Below, in pieces: positions 8,969-17,673 of a stretch of 51,295 nt of DNA. The position numbers were made by a program, and so were the translations under genes. Origin of the DNA: an uncultured Phocaeicola sp. (lineage in GTDB: Bacteria; Bacteroidota; Bacteroidia; Bacteroidales; Bacteroidaceae); the NCBI GenBank assembly GCA_944321015.1, contig CALUJS010000019.1, positions 1-51,295 of the forward strand, in the 5' to 3' direction. The notes beneath the pieces were generated by a model that saw only the letters and a program-made list of their open reading frames with translations, searched no databases and was not told the origin of the DNA. The stretch's first letter is position 1. Every line of letters begins with the position of its first letter.

Positions 8969-9058
8969 AATGTAGTATGAAGAACGAAGAGTGAAGAAGG
9001 TGCGTGCGGCGTGTGGCTGACGCGGAAATTCTTCACTCTTCGTTCTTTGTTCTACATT
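8969..9058. repeat. 30-bp inverted repeat between ilvE and trmB
   Basis: Arms 8969-8998 and 9029-9058 are inverted copies identical at 27 of 30 positions, including an uninterrupted 19-base match (AAGAACGAAGAGTGAAGAA). The loop is 30 bases. It could end ilvE transcription, although no T run follows directly. The right arm also contains the TTTG that sits at the -33 position of the trmB promoter. Confidence 0.75.
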
Positions 9059-9074
9059 TATCTTTGTACTTTTG
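9059..9074 (+). promoter_or_regulatory. -7 region of trmB (two overlapping boxes)
   Basis: TATCTTTG at 9059-9066 and TACTTTTG at 9067-9074 both match TAnnTTTG. The second is better spaced from TTTG at 9046-9049, which lies in the right arm of the inverted repeat. Confidence 0.5.
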
Positions 9075-9104
9075 CCGGGCAAAAACTCATAATAAGCAAA
9101 GCTC

Positions 9105-9863
9105 ATGGGCAAGAACAAACTGGAGAAATTCGCAGACATGCAAAGCTATCCCCACGTATTTGAATACCCTTATTCGGTGGTGGACGATGTGCCTTTCGAC
9201 ATGAAGGGGCGGTGGGCGCACGACTTTTTCAAGAACGACCACCCCATAGTCCTGGAATTGGGATGCGGGCGCGGGGAGTATACCGTCGGTCTGGCACGCC
9301 GCTACCCGGACAAGAACTTCATCGGCGTGGACATCAAGGGCGCCCGCATGTGGACGGGGGCCACCGAGGCGTTGCATGAGGAGTTGAAGAATGTGGCGTT
9401 TCTGCGCACGAACATTGAAATCATTGACCGCTTTTTTGCGCCCGGCGAGGTGGCCGAGATATGGCTCACATTCTCAGATCCGCAGATGAAGAAGGCCACC
9501 AAGCGGCTGACTTCGACTTACTTCATGGCGCGCTACCGCAAGTTTCTGGTGGACGGCGGACTGGTGCATCTGAAAACCGACAGCAATTTTATGTACACCT
9601 ACACGCGCTACATGGTGGAACGCAACGGTTTGCCCGTAGACTTCATGACAGACGACCTGTATCACTGCGGGTTGGCCGACGACATCCTGAGCATACGCAC
9701 CTATTATGAACAGCAGTGGCTAGACCGCGGACTGAGTATCAAATACATAAAGTTCCACCTGCCCCAGGGCGGCGAACTGCAGGAGCCGGACGTGGAAATA
9801 GAATTGGATGATTACCGCAGCTACAACCGGAGCAAGCGTAGCGGACTACAGACAAGCAAATGA
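9105..9863 (+). CDS. trmB: tRNA (guanine-N7-)-methyltransferase TrmB
   Basis: 252 residues. TrmB methylates N7 of G46 in the tRNA variable loop with S-adenosylmethionine. The SAM-binding motif [29 protein letters not shown], and [15 protein letters not shown] (the TrmB counterpart of the usual FPDPW-K-KRH motif, here with Gln-Met) are all present. The C-terminus is basic and serine/tyrosine-rich. The Mrp ATPase gene follows after 30 bases, so the two probably form one operon. Confidence 0.95.
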   Translation: MGKNKLEKFADMQSYPHVFEYPYSVVDDVPFDMKGRWAHDFFKNDHPIVLELGCGRGEYTVGLARRYPDKNFIGVDIKGARMWTGATEALHEELKNVAFLRTNIEIIDRFFAPGEVAEIWLTFSDPQMKKATKRLTSTYFMARYRKFLVDGGLVHLKTDSNFMYTYTRYMVERNGLPVDFMTDDLYHCGLADDILSIRTYYEQQWLDRGLSIKYIKFHLPQGGELQEPDVEIELDDYRSYNRSKRSGLQTSK

Positions 9864-9893
9864 CAATAACCCATCAATAACTTATAAACTATT

Positions 9894-11000
9894 ATGACAA
9901 TATATCCGAAACTGATACGGGATGCCCTTGCCACCGTGCGCTATCCGGGCACTGGCAAGAACATCGTGGAAGCGGGTATGCTGGAAGACAATATCCGCAT
10001 CGAGGGAAACAAGGTATCGTTCTCCCTGATATTCGAGAAACCGACCGACCCGTTCATGAAGTCGGTCATCAAGGCGGCCGAGACGGCTATTCTCACTTAT
10101 GTAGGCCCCGACGTGGACATCGTGGGCAACATATCGGTGAAGACCATCCAGCAGGCCCGTCCTGAAGTAGGCAAATTGCTGCCCCAGGTGAAGAACATCA
10201 TAGCCGTCTCGTCCGGCAAGGGCGGGGTGGGGAAGTCCACGGTGGCGGCCAATCTGGCTGTGGCATTGGTAAAGTTGGGCTACAAGGTCGGCTTGCTCGA
10301 TGCTGACATTTTCGGCCCTTCCATGCCCAAGATGTTCCAAGTGGAGGATGCCCGTCCGTATGCGGAAATGATTGACGGTCGTGACATGATAATTCCCATT
10401 GAGAAATATGGCATCAAGTTGCTTTCCATCGGTTTCTTCGTGAATCCCGAGCAGGCTACGTTGTGGCGCGGCGGCATGGCAAGCAATGCACTGAAGCAGC
10501 TGATAGGCGATGCGGCATGGGGCGAGTTGGACTATTTCCTGATAGATCTGCCTCCCGGCACGAGCGACATTCATCTGACCATCGTGCAGACGTTGGCCGT
10601 GACGGGTGCCGTGGTGGTGAGCACGCCGCAGGCTGTGGCTTTGGCTGATGCGCGCAAGGGCATCAATATGTTCACGAACGACAAGGTGGGCGTGCCCATT
10701 CTGGGGCTGGTGGAAAACATGGCATGGTTCACTCCTGCCGAGCTTCCGCAAAACCGTTATTACATCTTCGGCAAAGAGGGCGCCAAGCGTCTGGCCGAGG
10801 AAATGCACGTGCCTTTGCTGGGGCAGATTCCCATCGTGCAGAGCATTTGCGAGAGCGGCGATGAAGGCAAGCCCGTGGCGCTGGACGAGGACACGATGAC
10901 CGGCCGGGCATTCATTCGCCTGGCCGAGGAACTGGTCCGCCAGACCGACAAGCGCAATGCCGAACAGGCTCCGACACGTATCGTGCAGACACATAAATAA
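9894..11000 (+). CDS. Mrp/ApbC-family iron-sulfur cluster carrier ATPase
   Basis: 368 residues. The N-terminal MIP18/DUF59 domain (about 1-95) is joined to a P-loop ATPase with a deviant Walker A, SSGKGGVGKST (about 105-115), plus DADIFGPSMPKMF and DLPPGTSDIHLT. Proteins of this family bind and transfer Fe-S clusters. The CxxC pair found in E. coli ApbC after the 'ENM' segment is absent: the segment reads LVENMAWFTPAELPQNRYY, and the only cysteine in the C-terminal part is in SICESGDEG. Cluster binding, if it occurs, must differ. Ends at a strong terminator. Confidence 0.92.
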   Translation: MTIYPKLIRDALATVRYPGTGKNIVEAGMLEDNIRIEGNKVSFSLIFEKPTDPFMKSVIKAAETAILTYVGPDVDIVGNISVKTIQQARPEVGKLLPQVKNIIAVSSGKGGVGKSTVAANLAVALVKLGYKVGLLDADIFGPSMPKMFQVEDARPYAEMIDGRDMIIPIEKYGIKLLSIGFFVNPEQATLWRGGMASNALKQLIGDAAWGELDYFLIDLPPGTSDIHLTIVQTLAVTGAVVVSTPQAVALADARKGINMFTNDKVGVPILGLVENMAWFTPAELPQNRYYIFGKEGAKRLAEEMHVPLLGQIPIVQSICESGDEGKPVALDEDTMTGRAFIRLAEELVRQTDKRNAEQAPTRIVQTHK

Positions 11001-11029
11001 CGCCGTGCATTCAGGCGGATTCAGCAATG

Positions 11030-11091
11030 CCGCCGCTCCGTTTTTTCCGCAGGACAGCTTTTGTCGGGAAAACGGGGCGGCGGTGTTTTTC
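11030..11091 (+). terminator. Terminator after the Mrp gene
   Basis: A long hairpin pairs CCGCCGCtCCG (from 11030) with CGGgGCGGCGG (to 11083) and includes a TTTT/AAAA segment, followed by T5. Confidence 0.75.
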
Positions 11092-11182
11092 TTATTGTTA
11101 ATCATCCCAAAGTCCCAAAGGCTTTTAGTTAAATCAATCCAAACTTTGGTATTGTCAATGTAACACGAACCAAACAAATATA

Positions 11183-11190
11183 TACTTTTG
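11183..11190 (+). promoter_or_regulatory. -7 box of the RND efflux operon
   Basis: TACTTTTG followed by C, 72 bases before the membrane-fusion gene. No good -33 box is visible at standard spacing, which could mean activator dependence. TTTGGT (from 11145) and ACCAAA downstream form a loose inverted repeat that I do not count as an operator. Confidence 0.5.
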
Positions 11191-11261
11191 CAACGCGGAA
11201 ACTTTACCCTTTGGTTGAGTTTTAGAAGAAGAGAAGAAAATAATAACTTTAAATAGGTATA

Positions 11262-12467
11262 ATGAATATGAAGTTAAAACAAAAGTACACTTATCCAAGT
11301 GCGGGTGTTCTGTGTCTGGGAGCACTCTTGTTGTTTAATGCTTGCGGCGGCAATGGAGGCATGTCCATGGGTGACAACGAGTATACCGTTGAAACTGTGA
11401 CTGCGACTTCATCCAGTCAGACTACACAGTATCCTGCAACCATTAAAGGTATGCAAGACATTGAAATCCGCCCTCAAGTTTCAGGATTCATCGTAAAATT
11501 GTGCGTAGACGAGGGTGCCACTGTGCGCAAGGGACAAGCCTTGTTCCAGATTGACCCCACTCAATATGCAGCGGCTGCGAAACAGGCAAAAGCCAATGTG
11601 GAGTCGGCCAAAGCTGCCTTGCATACGGCAGAGCTGACGGCTCAGAACAAGAAGATGTTGTATGACAAGAAAGTAATCAGCCAGTTTGATTACCAGACGG
11701 CGTTGAACAGCTTGGAGACGGCCAAGGCTTCTTTGGCGCAGGCACAAGCCAGCTTGGTGGCTGCCGAGCAGAATCTGGGCTTCTGCACCGTGACCAGCCC
11801 GTCAGACGGCGTGGTGGGCACATTCCCCTACCGTGTGGGGAGCTTGGTGAGCGCATCCATTTCCGAACCGCTGACCACCGTGTCGGAGATTGGCGACATG
11901 TATGTGTATTTCTCCATGACCGAAAAGGAACTGCTTACGATGACCAAGGCCGGAGGCACGATGGAAGAGCAGATTAAGAAGATGCCGGCTGTGAAACTGC
12001 AACTGGCCGATGGTTCCATGTATGCCCATGAAGGTAGAATTGATGCCGTGAGCGGTGTGATTGACCAGACGACCGGCTCGGTGAGCATGCGTGCCGTGTT
12101 CCCCAACAAGGAACGTGTGTTGCGCAGCGGTGGTTCGGGCAACGTCATCATTCCCTACACGCTGGAGAACGTGTGTGTGATTCCCCAGAACGCCACACAG
12201 GAGATTCAGGACAAGAAGTTCGTGTATGTGCTTCAACCGGACAGCACCGTGAAGCATACGGAAATCCAAATCTATCCGTTGAACGACGGGAAGAACTTCG
12301 TGGTGACAGGCGGCTTGAAGAGCGGCGAGACGATTGTGATGGAAGGTCTGCAGACCCTGCAAAGCGGAAAGAAGATTACTCCCATCACGGCCCAGCAGAA
12401 GGAAGCCAAATACCAACAGGCTCTGAAAGACCAACGTGAAGGTAATTTGGAGACTGCATTTAACTAA
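11262..12467 (+). CDS. RND efflux periplasmic adaptor (membrane fusion) lipoprotein
   Basis: 401 residues. Signal peptide with lipobox ending FNAC (Cys28). The order is that of AcrA/MexA: beta and lipoyl half-motifs (IEIRPQVSGFIVKLCVDEGATVRKG near 66-90), a coiled-coil hairpin rich in Ala, Gln and Lys (about 105-170), the second lipoyl half (GFCTVTSPSDGVVG), beta-barrel and membrane-proximal domains. It bridges the inner-membrane pump and the outer-membrane channel encoded next. The pump gene starts 28 bases later. Substrates cannot be read from sequence. Confidence 0.95.
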   Translation: MNMKLKQKYTYPSAGVLCLGALLLFNACGGNGGMSMGDNEYTVETVTATSSSQTTQYPATIKGMQDIEIRPQVSGFIVKLCVDEGATVRKGQALFQIDPTQYAAAAKQAKANVESAKAALHTAELTAQNKKMLYDKKVISQFDYQTALNSLETAKASLAQAQASLVAAEQNLGFCTVTSPSDGVVGTFPYRVGSLVSASISEPLTTVSEIGDMYVYFSMTEKELLTMTKAGGTMEEQIKKMPAVKLQLADGSMYAHEGRIDAVSGVIDQTTGSVSMRAVFPNKERVLRSGGSGNVIIPYTLENVCVIPQNATQEIQDKKFVYVLQPDSTVKHTEIQIYPLNDGKNFVVTGGLKSGETIVMEGLQTLQSGKKITPITAQQKEAKYQQALKDQREGNLETAFN

Positions 12468-12495
12468 AAACAACGCTATTATTCGATAATCATCT

Positions 12496-15400
12496 ATGAG
12501 GCTAGATAAATTTATTAACCGTCCGGTATTATCAACCGTTATCTCCGTTTTGTTGGTAATCTTGGGATTCATAGGCTTGGCAACCTTGCCTATCACCCAA
12601 TATCCGGACATCGCGCCGCCTACCATCTCGGTGAGCGCGAATTATACGGGAGCCAATGCGCAGACTGTGTTGAACTCGGTTATCTCTCCGTTGGAAGACC
12701 AAATCAACGGTGTGGAGAACATGATGTACATGCAGTCTACCGCCACCAATAACGGCTCGGCCCTTATCACAGTCTATTTTAAGCAGGGAACCGACCCCGA
12801 TATGGCGCAGGTCAACGTGCAGAACCGTGTGACCCAAGCACAAGGCCTTCTGCCGGCCGAAGTAACCCAGGTGGGTGTGACCACCATGAAACGTCAGTCT
12901 TCCATGTTGATGATCTTCTCCTTGTATGACAAGGAAGACAAGTACGACATCGAGTTCTTGGAAAACTACGCCAGTATCAACCTGATTCCGGAAATCAAGC
13001 GTGTGAACGGTGTGGGCGATGCCTTTGCGTTGAGCGCCGATTACTCCATGCGTATTTGGCTGAAGCCGGACGTGATGTCGCAATATAAATTGATTCCCAG
13101 CGACATTTCAGCAGCATTGGCCGAGCAGAACATTGAGGCTGCTCCGGGTCAGTTCGGTGAGCGCGGTAATCAGTCGTTCCAATACACCATCCGTTACAAG
13201 GGCCGTCTGTCCAGCACGACGGAGTTTGAAAACATCGTCATCAAGGCGTTGCCCGATGGCGAGATTCTTCGCTTGGGCGATGTGGCCGATTTGGAACTGG
13301 GCCGTTTGAGCTATGGTTTCAATAACTTGATGAACGGTCACAAGGGTGTGACTTGTATCATCTATCAGATGGCCGGTACCAATGCAACGGAGACCATTCA
13401 GAACCTGGAGAAGGTGCTTGCCGACTATGAGAAGACGCTTCCCGACGGCATAGGTATCAACATTGCGCAGAGTGCCAACGACTTCTTGTTTGCTTCTATC
13501 CACGAGGTTGTCAAGACGTTGATTGAGGCGTTCATTCTGGTGTTCATCGTGGTGTACATCTTCTTGCAGGACATGCGCTCCACCTTGATTCCGGCCATTG
13601 CCATCCCGGTGGCTTTGATTGCCACGTTCTTCGCCATCAAGCTGATTGGCTTCAGCTTGAACTTGCTGACGCTTTCGGCCATGGTGCTTGCCATTGCGAT
13701 TGTGGTCGACGATGCGATAGTCGTCGTCGAGGGCGTCCATGCGAAGTTGGACCAAGGTTACAAGTCTTCCCGTCTGGCTTCCATCGACGCCATGAGTGAA
13801 TTGGGTGGCGCCATCGTGTCCATCACGTTGGTGATGATGGCCGTGTTCGTTCCGGTGAGCTTCATTGGCGGTACGGCCGGTACGTTCTACCAGCAGTTTG
13901 GTATCACCATGGCATTGGCCATCGGTTTCTCTGCCATCAACGCATTGACCCTGTCGCCTGCCTTGTGCGCCCTGTTCCTGAAACCTCATAACTCGAACGC
14001 TACGATGAAGGAGCGCATGGACACGGCTTTCAAGGAATCGCGCAAAATCATGGTAGCCCGCTATACGGATGCCATAGGCAAGCGTCTGAACCCGAAGATT
14101 GTCATCCTGTTTGTCATCATCGCCATTCTGGGTATGATTTTCGGCGTGTTCAGCTTTGAAAATCATCCGGTGCTCTGCACGCTCTTCATTATTATCAGTA
14201 TCCTGGCCTTTGCCGGCATGACGACCGACAAGTTCAAGGAGTCGTTCAACCGCTCTTATAACTCGTTGCTGGCAAAATATAGAAAATACGTCGTGTTCTT
14301 CATCCACCGGAAAGGCCTTACGTTCGGCATACTTGGCGGGTTGATAGCTTTGCTGGTATTCTTCATGAACATCACGCCGACCGGCATGATTCCGAATGAG
14401 GATACGGGTACCATCATGGGTGCCGTCACGTTGCCGCCGGGCACATCGCAAGAGCGCGCCCAAGAGGTGCTGAACAAGGTAGACAGCCTGATTGCCGCCG
14501 AACCGGCCGTGGCATCGCGCACCGTGATTTCCGGTTTCAGCTTCATCGGTAGCGGACAAGGTTCGTCCTATGGTTCTATCATCATCAAGCTGAAGGATTG
14601 GGAAGAGCGTTCCGCCCAGCAAAGTTCCGACATCGTGGTGGCTTCGCTGTTCATGCGCTCGCAGAAACTGTTCAAGGATGCGCAGGTGTTGTTCTTCGCG
14701 CCTCCTATGATTCCGGGATACTCCATTTCGACCGACATCGAGTTGAACATGCAAGATAAGACCGGTGGTAGTCTCGACCACTTCTTCGAGGTCGTCAATT
14801 CCTATATGGCGGCATTGGAAGAGCGTCCGGAAATCAACTCGGCTTCCACGAACTTCAACCCGAGCTTCCCGCAATATCAGTTGGACATCGATGCGGCTGC
14901 CTGCAAGCGTGCTGGCATCAGTCCGAGCAGCATCCTGAGCGTCATGCAGGGTTACTTCGGCGGTATTTATGCCTCCAACTTCAACAGCTTCGGTAAGATG
15001 TATCGTGTCATGATTCAGGCTGAGCCGGAGGCCACCAAGAACATGGAGTCGCTGAAGAGCATCATGGTGCGCGGCAACGACGGCGAGATGGCCCCCATCA
15101 CGCAGTTTGTCTCCATGAAGAAAGTCTATGGCCCGGACGTAATCAGTCGTTTCAACCTCTACACCGCCATTCAGGTGATGGTGTCGCCTGCCGCCGGTTA
15201 CACCTCCGGTCAGGCACTTCAGGCCATCTCCGAAGTGGCAAGCGAGAACTTGCCTGCCGGATTCGGTTACGAGCTTGGCGGTATGGCGCGTGAGGAAGCA
15301 CAGACGACCAACACGACGGGACTTATCTTCCTGCTGTGTCTTGTCTTTGTGTACCTGTTGCTGAGCGCCCAGTATGAGAGCTACATCCTGCCATTGGCCG

Positions 15401-15921
15401 TGTTGCTCTCCATCCCGTGCGGTCTGTTGGGCAGCTTCCTGTTCGTGAACGGATTTGCGGCATTGGGCAGCATTCCGGCCTTGAAGATGATATTGGGTAC
15501 CATGTCTAACGACATTTACATGCAGATTGCATTGATTATGTTGATGGGTCTGTTGGCCAAGAATGCCATCTTGATTGTGGAGTTCGCGCTCGACCGCCGC
15601 AAGCAGGGCATGAGCATCTCGTGGGCTGCCGTGCTCGGAGCTTCCGCCCGTCTGCGTCCTATCCTGATGACTTCGTTGGCCATGATTATCGGTTTGCTCC
15701 CGTTGATGTTTGCCTTTGGCGTAGGCGCCCATGGTAACCGTACGCTGGGTGCGTCGGCCATCGGCGGTATGTTGATTGGTATGATTTGCCAGATCTTTAT
15801 CGTGCCGACCTTGTTTGTGGCCTTCCAGTGGTTGCAAGAGAAGTTCAAGCCGATTGAGTGGACTAACCTGGACGACAAAGAGGTAGAACCGGATATTGAA
15901 CAATACACAACAAACAAATAA
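12496..15921 (+). CDS. RND multidrug efflux pump, AcrB/HAE1 family, with an extra transmembrane hairpin
   Basis: 1141 residues, about 90 longer than typical AcrB pumps. It uses the proton gradient to expel hydrophobic compounds as a trimer. Family signatures: FINRPVLSTVISVLLVILG (TM1), two large periplasmic loops, and the proton-relay pair Asp-Asp in IAIVVDDAIVVVE. The extra length lies at about residues 504-578, between TM6 (ending ALCALFLKP) and TM7 (after AKYRKYVVFFIHRKG). This segment holds two hydrophobic stretches (about 535-556 and 559-577) starting PKIVILFVIIAILG and HPVLCTLFIIISILAF, giving a predicted 14 rather than 12 helices. Confidence 0.96.
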   Translation: MRLDKFINRPVLSTVISVLLVILGFIGLATLPITQYPDIAPPTISVSANYTGANAQTVLNSVISPLEDQINGVENMMYMQSTATNNGSALITVYFKQGTDPDMAQVNVQNRVTQAQGLLPAEVTQVGVTTMKRQSSMLMIFSLYDKEDKYDIEFLENYASINLIPEIKRVNGVGDAFALSADYSMRIWLKPDVMSQYKLIPSDISAALAEQNIEAAPGQFGERGNQSFQYTIRYKGRLSSTTEFENIVIKALPDGEILRLGDVADLELGRLSYGFNNLMNGHKGVTCIIYQMAGTNATETIQNLEKVLADYEKTLPDGIGINIAQSANDFLFASIHEVVKTLIEAFILVFIVVYIFLQDMRSTLIPAIAIPVALIATFFAIKLIGFSLNLLTLSAMVLAIAIVVDDAIVVVEGVHAKLDQGYKSSRLASIDAMSELGGAIVSITLVMMAVFVPVSFIGGTAGTFYQQFGITMALAIGFSAINALTLSPALCALFLKPHNSNATMKERMDTAFKESRKIMVARYTDAIGKRLNPKIVILFVIIAILGMIFGVFSFENHPVLCTLFIIISILAFAGMTTDKFKESFNRSYNSLLAKYRKYVVFFIHRKGLTFGILGGLIALLVFFMNITPTGMIPNEDTGTIMGAVTLPPGTSQERAQEVLNKVDSLIAAEPAVASRTVISGFSFIGSGQGSSYGSIIIKLKDWEERSAQQSSDIVVASLFMRSQKLFKDAQVLFFAPPMIPGYSISTDIELNMQDKTGGSLDHFFEVVNSYMAALEERPEINSASTNFNPSFPQYQLDIDAAACKRAGISPSSILSVMQGYFGGIYASNFNSFGKMYRVMIQAEPEATKNMESLKSIMVRGNDGEMAPITQFVSMKKVYGPDVISRFNLYTAIQVMVSPAAGYTSGQALQAISEVASENLPAGFGYELGGMAREEAQTTNTTGLIFLLCLVFVYLLLSAQYESYILPLAVLLSIPCGLLGSFLFVNGFAALGSIPALKMILGTMSNDIYMQIALIMLMGLLAKNAILIVEFALDRRKQGMSISWAAVLGASARLRPILMTSLAMIIGLLPLMFAFGVGAHGNRTLGASAIGGMLIGMICQIFIVPTLFVAFQWLQEKFKPIEWTNLDDKEVEPDIEQYTTNK

Positions 15922-15922
15922 T

Positions 15923-17311
15923 ATGATGAAACAACATATCCTATTGATGATGTGCGCAGCTGCTTTGTTCAGCAGCTGCGGCATCTACAACTCCTACAAA
16001 CGCCCGTCTGACATTACCGTCGAGGGACTCTATCGCGACACGGTGTCCGTCAACGACACCCTGGTGAGCGACACGACCAACATGGGCAATGTCTCGTGGC
16101 GGGAGATGTTCCGTGACCCCAAGTTGCAGACGCTGATTGAGCAGGGACTGGCTCACAACACCGATTTGCAGAGCGCCATGTTGCAGGTGAAACAGGCTCA
16201 GGCTGCGCTGACATCGGCACGCTTGGCATTCCTGCCTGCCTTCACGCTGTCTCCGCAGGGCGGCATCACGAAGATGGGAAGCACGCCTTCCTACCGCACA
16301 TGGCAGGCTCCCGTGTCTGCCAGCTGGGAGGCCGACCTTTTCGGCAACCTGCTCAATGCTTCACGCGACTCGAAAGCCGCATTGTTGCAGAGCAAGGCTT
16401 ATGAGCAGGCCGTGCGCTCGCAGGTGATTTCCAACATTGCCAGCCTGTACTACACGCTGTTGATGCTGGACCGCCAGCTGGAAATCAGCGAAGCGACTTA
16501 TACGAACTGGAACCAGACGCTCTCCATGATGAAGGACATGATGGAGGCCGGCATGACCAACCGCGCGGGCGTGGCACAGACTGAGGCCAGCTGTCATTCA
16601 GTGGCTGCCAGCATTGCGGAAATACGCCAGACCATCCGCGAAACGGAAAACTCGTTGTCCACCCTTCTGGGCATGACTCCGCAGCACATCGACCGCGGCC
16701 GTCTGGACGAGCAGCAGATGCCTGAAGAAATCAAGGCCGGCGTTCCTTTGCAGCTCCTTTCCAACCGTCCCGACGTGCGTGCGGCCGAGATGTCGCTGGC
16801 CAGCGCATTCTACCTGACCAACAAAGCCCGTTCGGCTTTCTATCCGAAAATCACCGTGACCGGTACGCTGGGATGGTCGAACGGCTCGACCGGTACGCTC
16901 AATCCGGCTGAAATCCTGAAGAATGCCGTGGCTTCGCTCACGCAGCCCATATTCAACCGGGGCGCGTTGATTGCCAACCTGAAGATAACGAAAGCACAGC
17001 AGGAACAGGCCAAGCTGGCATTCCAGCAGACCGTGTTGGATGCCGGAGCCGAAGTCAGCAATGCGCTCTATGCATATCAGACGGTAGGCGAGAAGAGCGC
17101 CGAGCGTGACAAGCAGGTGAAAGCGCTCGAGGATGCCGTCGATGCCACCATCGGGCTGATGAACGTAGGCCAGACGACCTATCTGGATGTCATCACGGCC
17201 CAGCAGTCGCTTCTGAGCGCGCAGCTCACCCAAGTGCAGGATGACTACGATTATCTGCAGTCGGTCATCAGCCTCTATCAGGCACTGGGCGGCGGACGAA
17301 GCGCTGAGTGA
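15923..17311 (+). CDS. TolC/NodT-family outer-membrane efflux lipoprotein
   Basis: 462 residues from the ATG at 15923, which starts 1 base after the pump's stop codon; the longer frame from 15896 would overlap the pump gene and bury the lipobox. Signal peptide with LFSSC (Cys19). Two repeats of the OEP domain with long amphipathic helices (NTDLQSAMLQVKQAQAALTS and the matching second half around 285-460) build the trimeric outer-membrane channel and periplasmic tunnel. Typical NodT features include SWEADLFGN and LLSNRPDVRAAE. It completes the tripartite efflux operon; a terminator follows. Confidence 0.95.
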   Translation: MMKQHILLMMCAAALFSSCGIYNSYKRPSDITVEGLYRDTVSVNDTLVSDTTNMGNVSWREMFRDPKLQTLIEQGLAHNTDLQSAMLQVKQAQAALTSARLAFLPAFTLSPQGGITKMGSTPSYRTWQAPVSASWEADLFGNLLNASRDSKAALLQSKAYEQAVRSQVISNIASLYYTLLMLDRQLEISEATYTNWNQTLSMMKDMMEAGMTNRAGVAQTEASCHSVAASIAEIRQTIRETENSLSTLLGMTPQHIDRGRLDEQQMPEEIKAGVPLQLLSNRPDVRAAEMSLASAFYLTNKARSAFYPKITVTGTLGWSNGSTGTLNPAEILKNAVASLTQPIFNRGALIANLKITKAQQEQAKLAFQQTVLDAGAEVSNALYAYQTVGEKSAERDKQVKALEDAVDATIGLMNVGQTTYLDVITAQQSLLSAQLTQVQDDYDYLQSVISLYQALGGGRSAE

Positions 17312-17339
17312 TAAAATAATGATTGGAAACCGTTGAATA

Positions 17340-17387
17340 AGAAGTCCGTCGTTGATTCTCATGGCTCAATGGCGGACTTCTCTTTTA
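17340..17387 (+). terminator. Terminator of the RND operon
   Basis: AGAAGTCCG (17340-17348) pairs with CGGACTTCT (17373-17381), with an inner TTGA/TCAA pairing, followed by CTTTTAT. Confidence 0.7.
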
Positions 17388-17425
17388 TCCTTCTGTTCCT
17401 TCCTTGACTCCGCGGGTTACGCGCG

Positions 17426-17535
17426 GATATGGGCGCCCGGCTCCAGACATATCTCCGCTCGCGTCCGTCCATATGTCCGCTCACGACCGGGAATATGGAC
17501 GCTCGGACCGCTTCATTCAGGGGCATTCCGGCCGG
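17426..17535 (+). repeat. 22-bp CATATG repeat array B (about 5 units)
   Basis: Boxes at 17426 (GATATG), 17448 (CATATC), 17470 (CATATG), 17492 (AATATG) and 17514 (CATTCA) are spaced by exactly 22. The central units carry TCCGCTCGCGTCC and TCCGCTCACGACCGGG. It fills the middle of the 362-base gap between the efflux operon and the LpxA-like gene, with a terminator to the left and a promoter to the right. The apparent open frames here are repeat artefacts. Confidence 0.85.
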
Positions 17536-17619
17536 CCGTGTATCGTCTCCGAAGGATGCAAATCGGACGCTTCCCGCCGATTTGGATGGAAAATTGTTGT
17601 TAATAAAAAGTTTTTTTTC

Positions 17620-17627
17620 TAGCTTTG
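17620..17627 (+). promoter_or_regulatory. -7 box of the LpxA-family gene
   Basis: TAGCTTTG, with TTGTTG about 20 bases upstream, 47 bases before the start codon. Confidence 0.55.
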
Positions 17628-17673
17628 TGAAGCGTATATAATAAGAAATATTAATTCCTTAAAGATAAATATT

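Noticed and set aside
11145..11176. Operator for the efflux operon (TTTGGT ... ACCAAA)
   Set aside because: Only six bases per arm with an 18-base gap and no regulator gene next to it; too weak to claim.
13108..15984. Long minus-strand open frame opposite the RND pump (958 codons), and similar antisense frames opposite other genes
   Set aside because: They mirror strong genes in GC-rich sequence, are rich in His, Arg and Gln, and have no recognisable domains.
17352..17641. Three overlapping plus-strand open frames in the gap before the LpxA-family gene
   Set aside because: They translate the 22-bp repeat, which lacks stop codons in all frames, and give Arg-rich periodic peptides.
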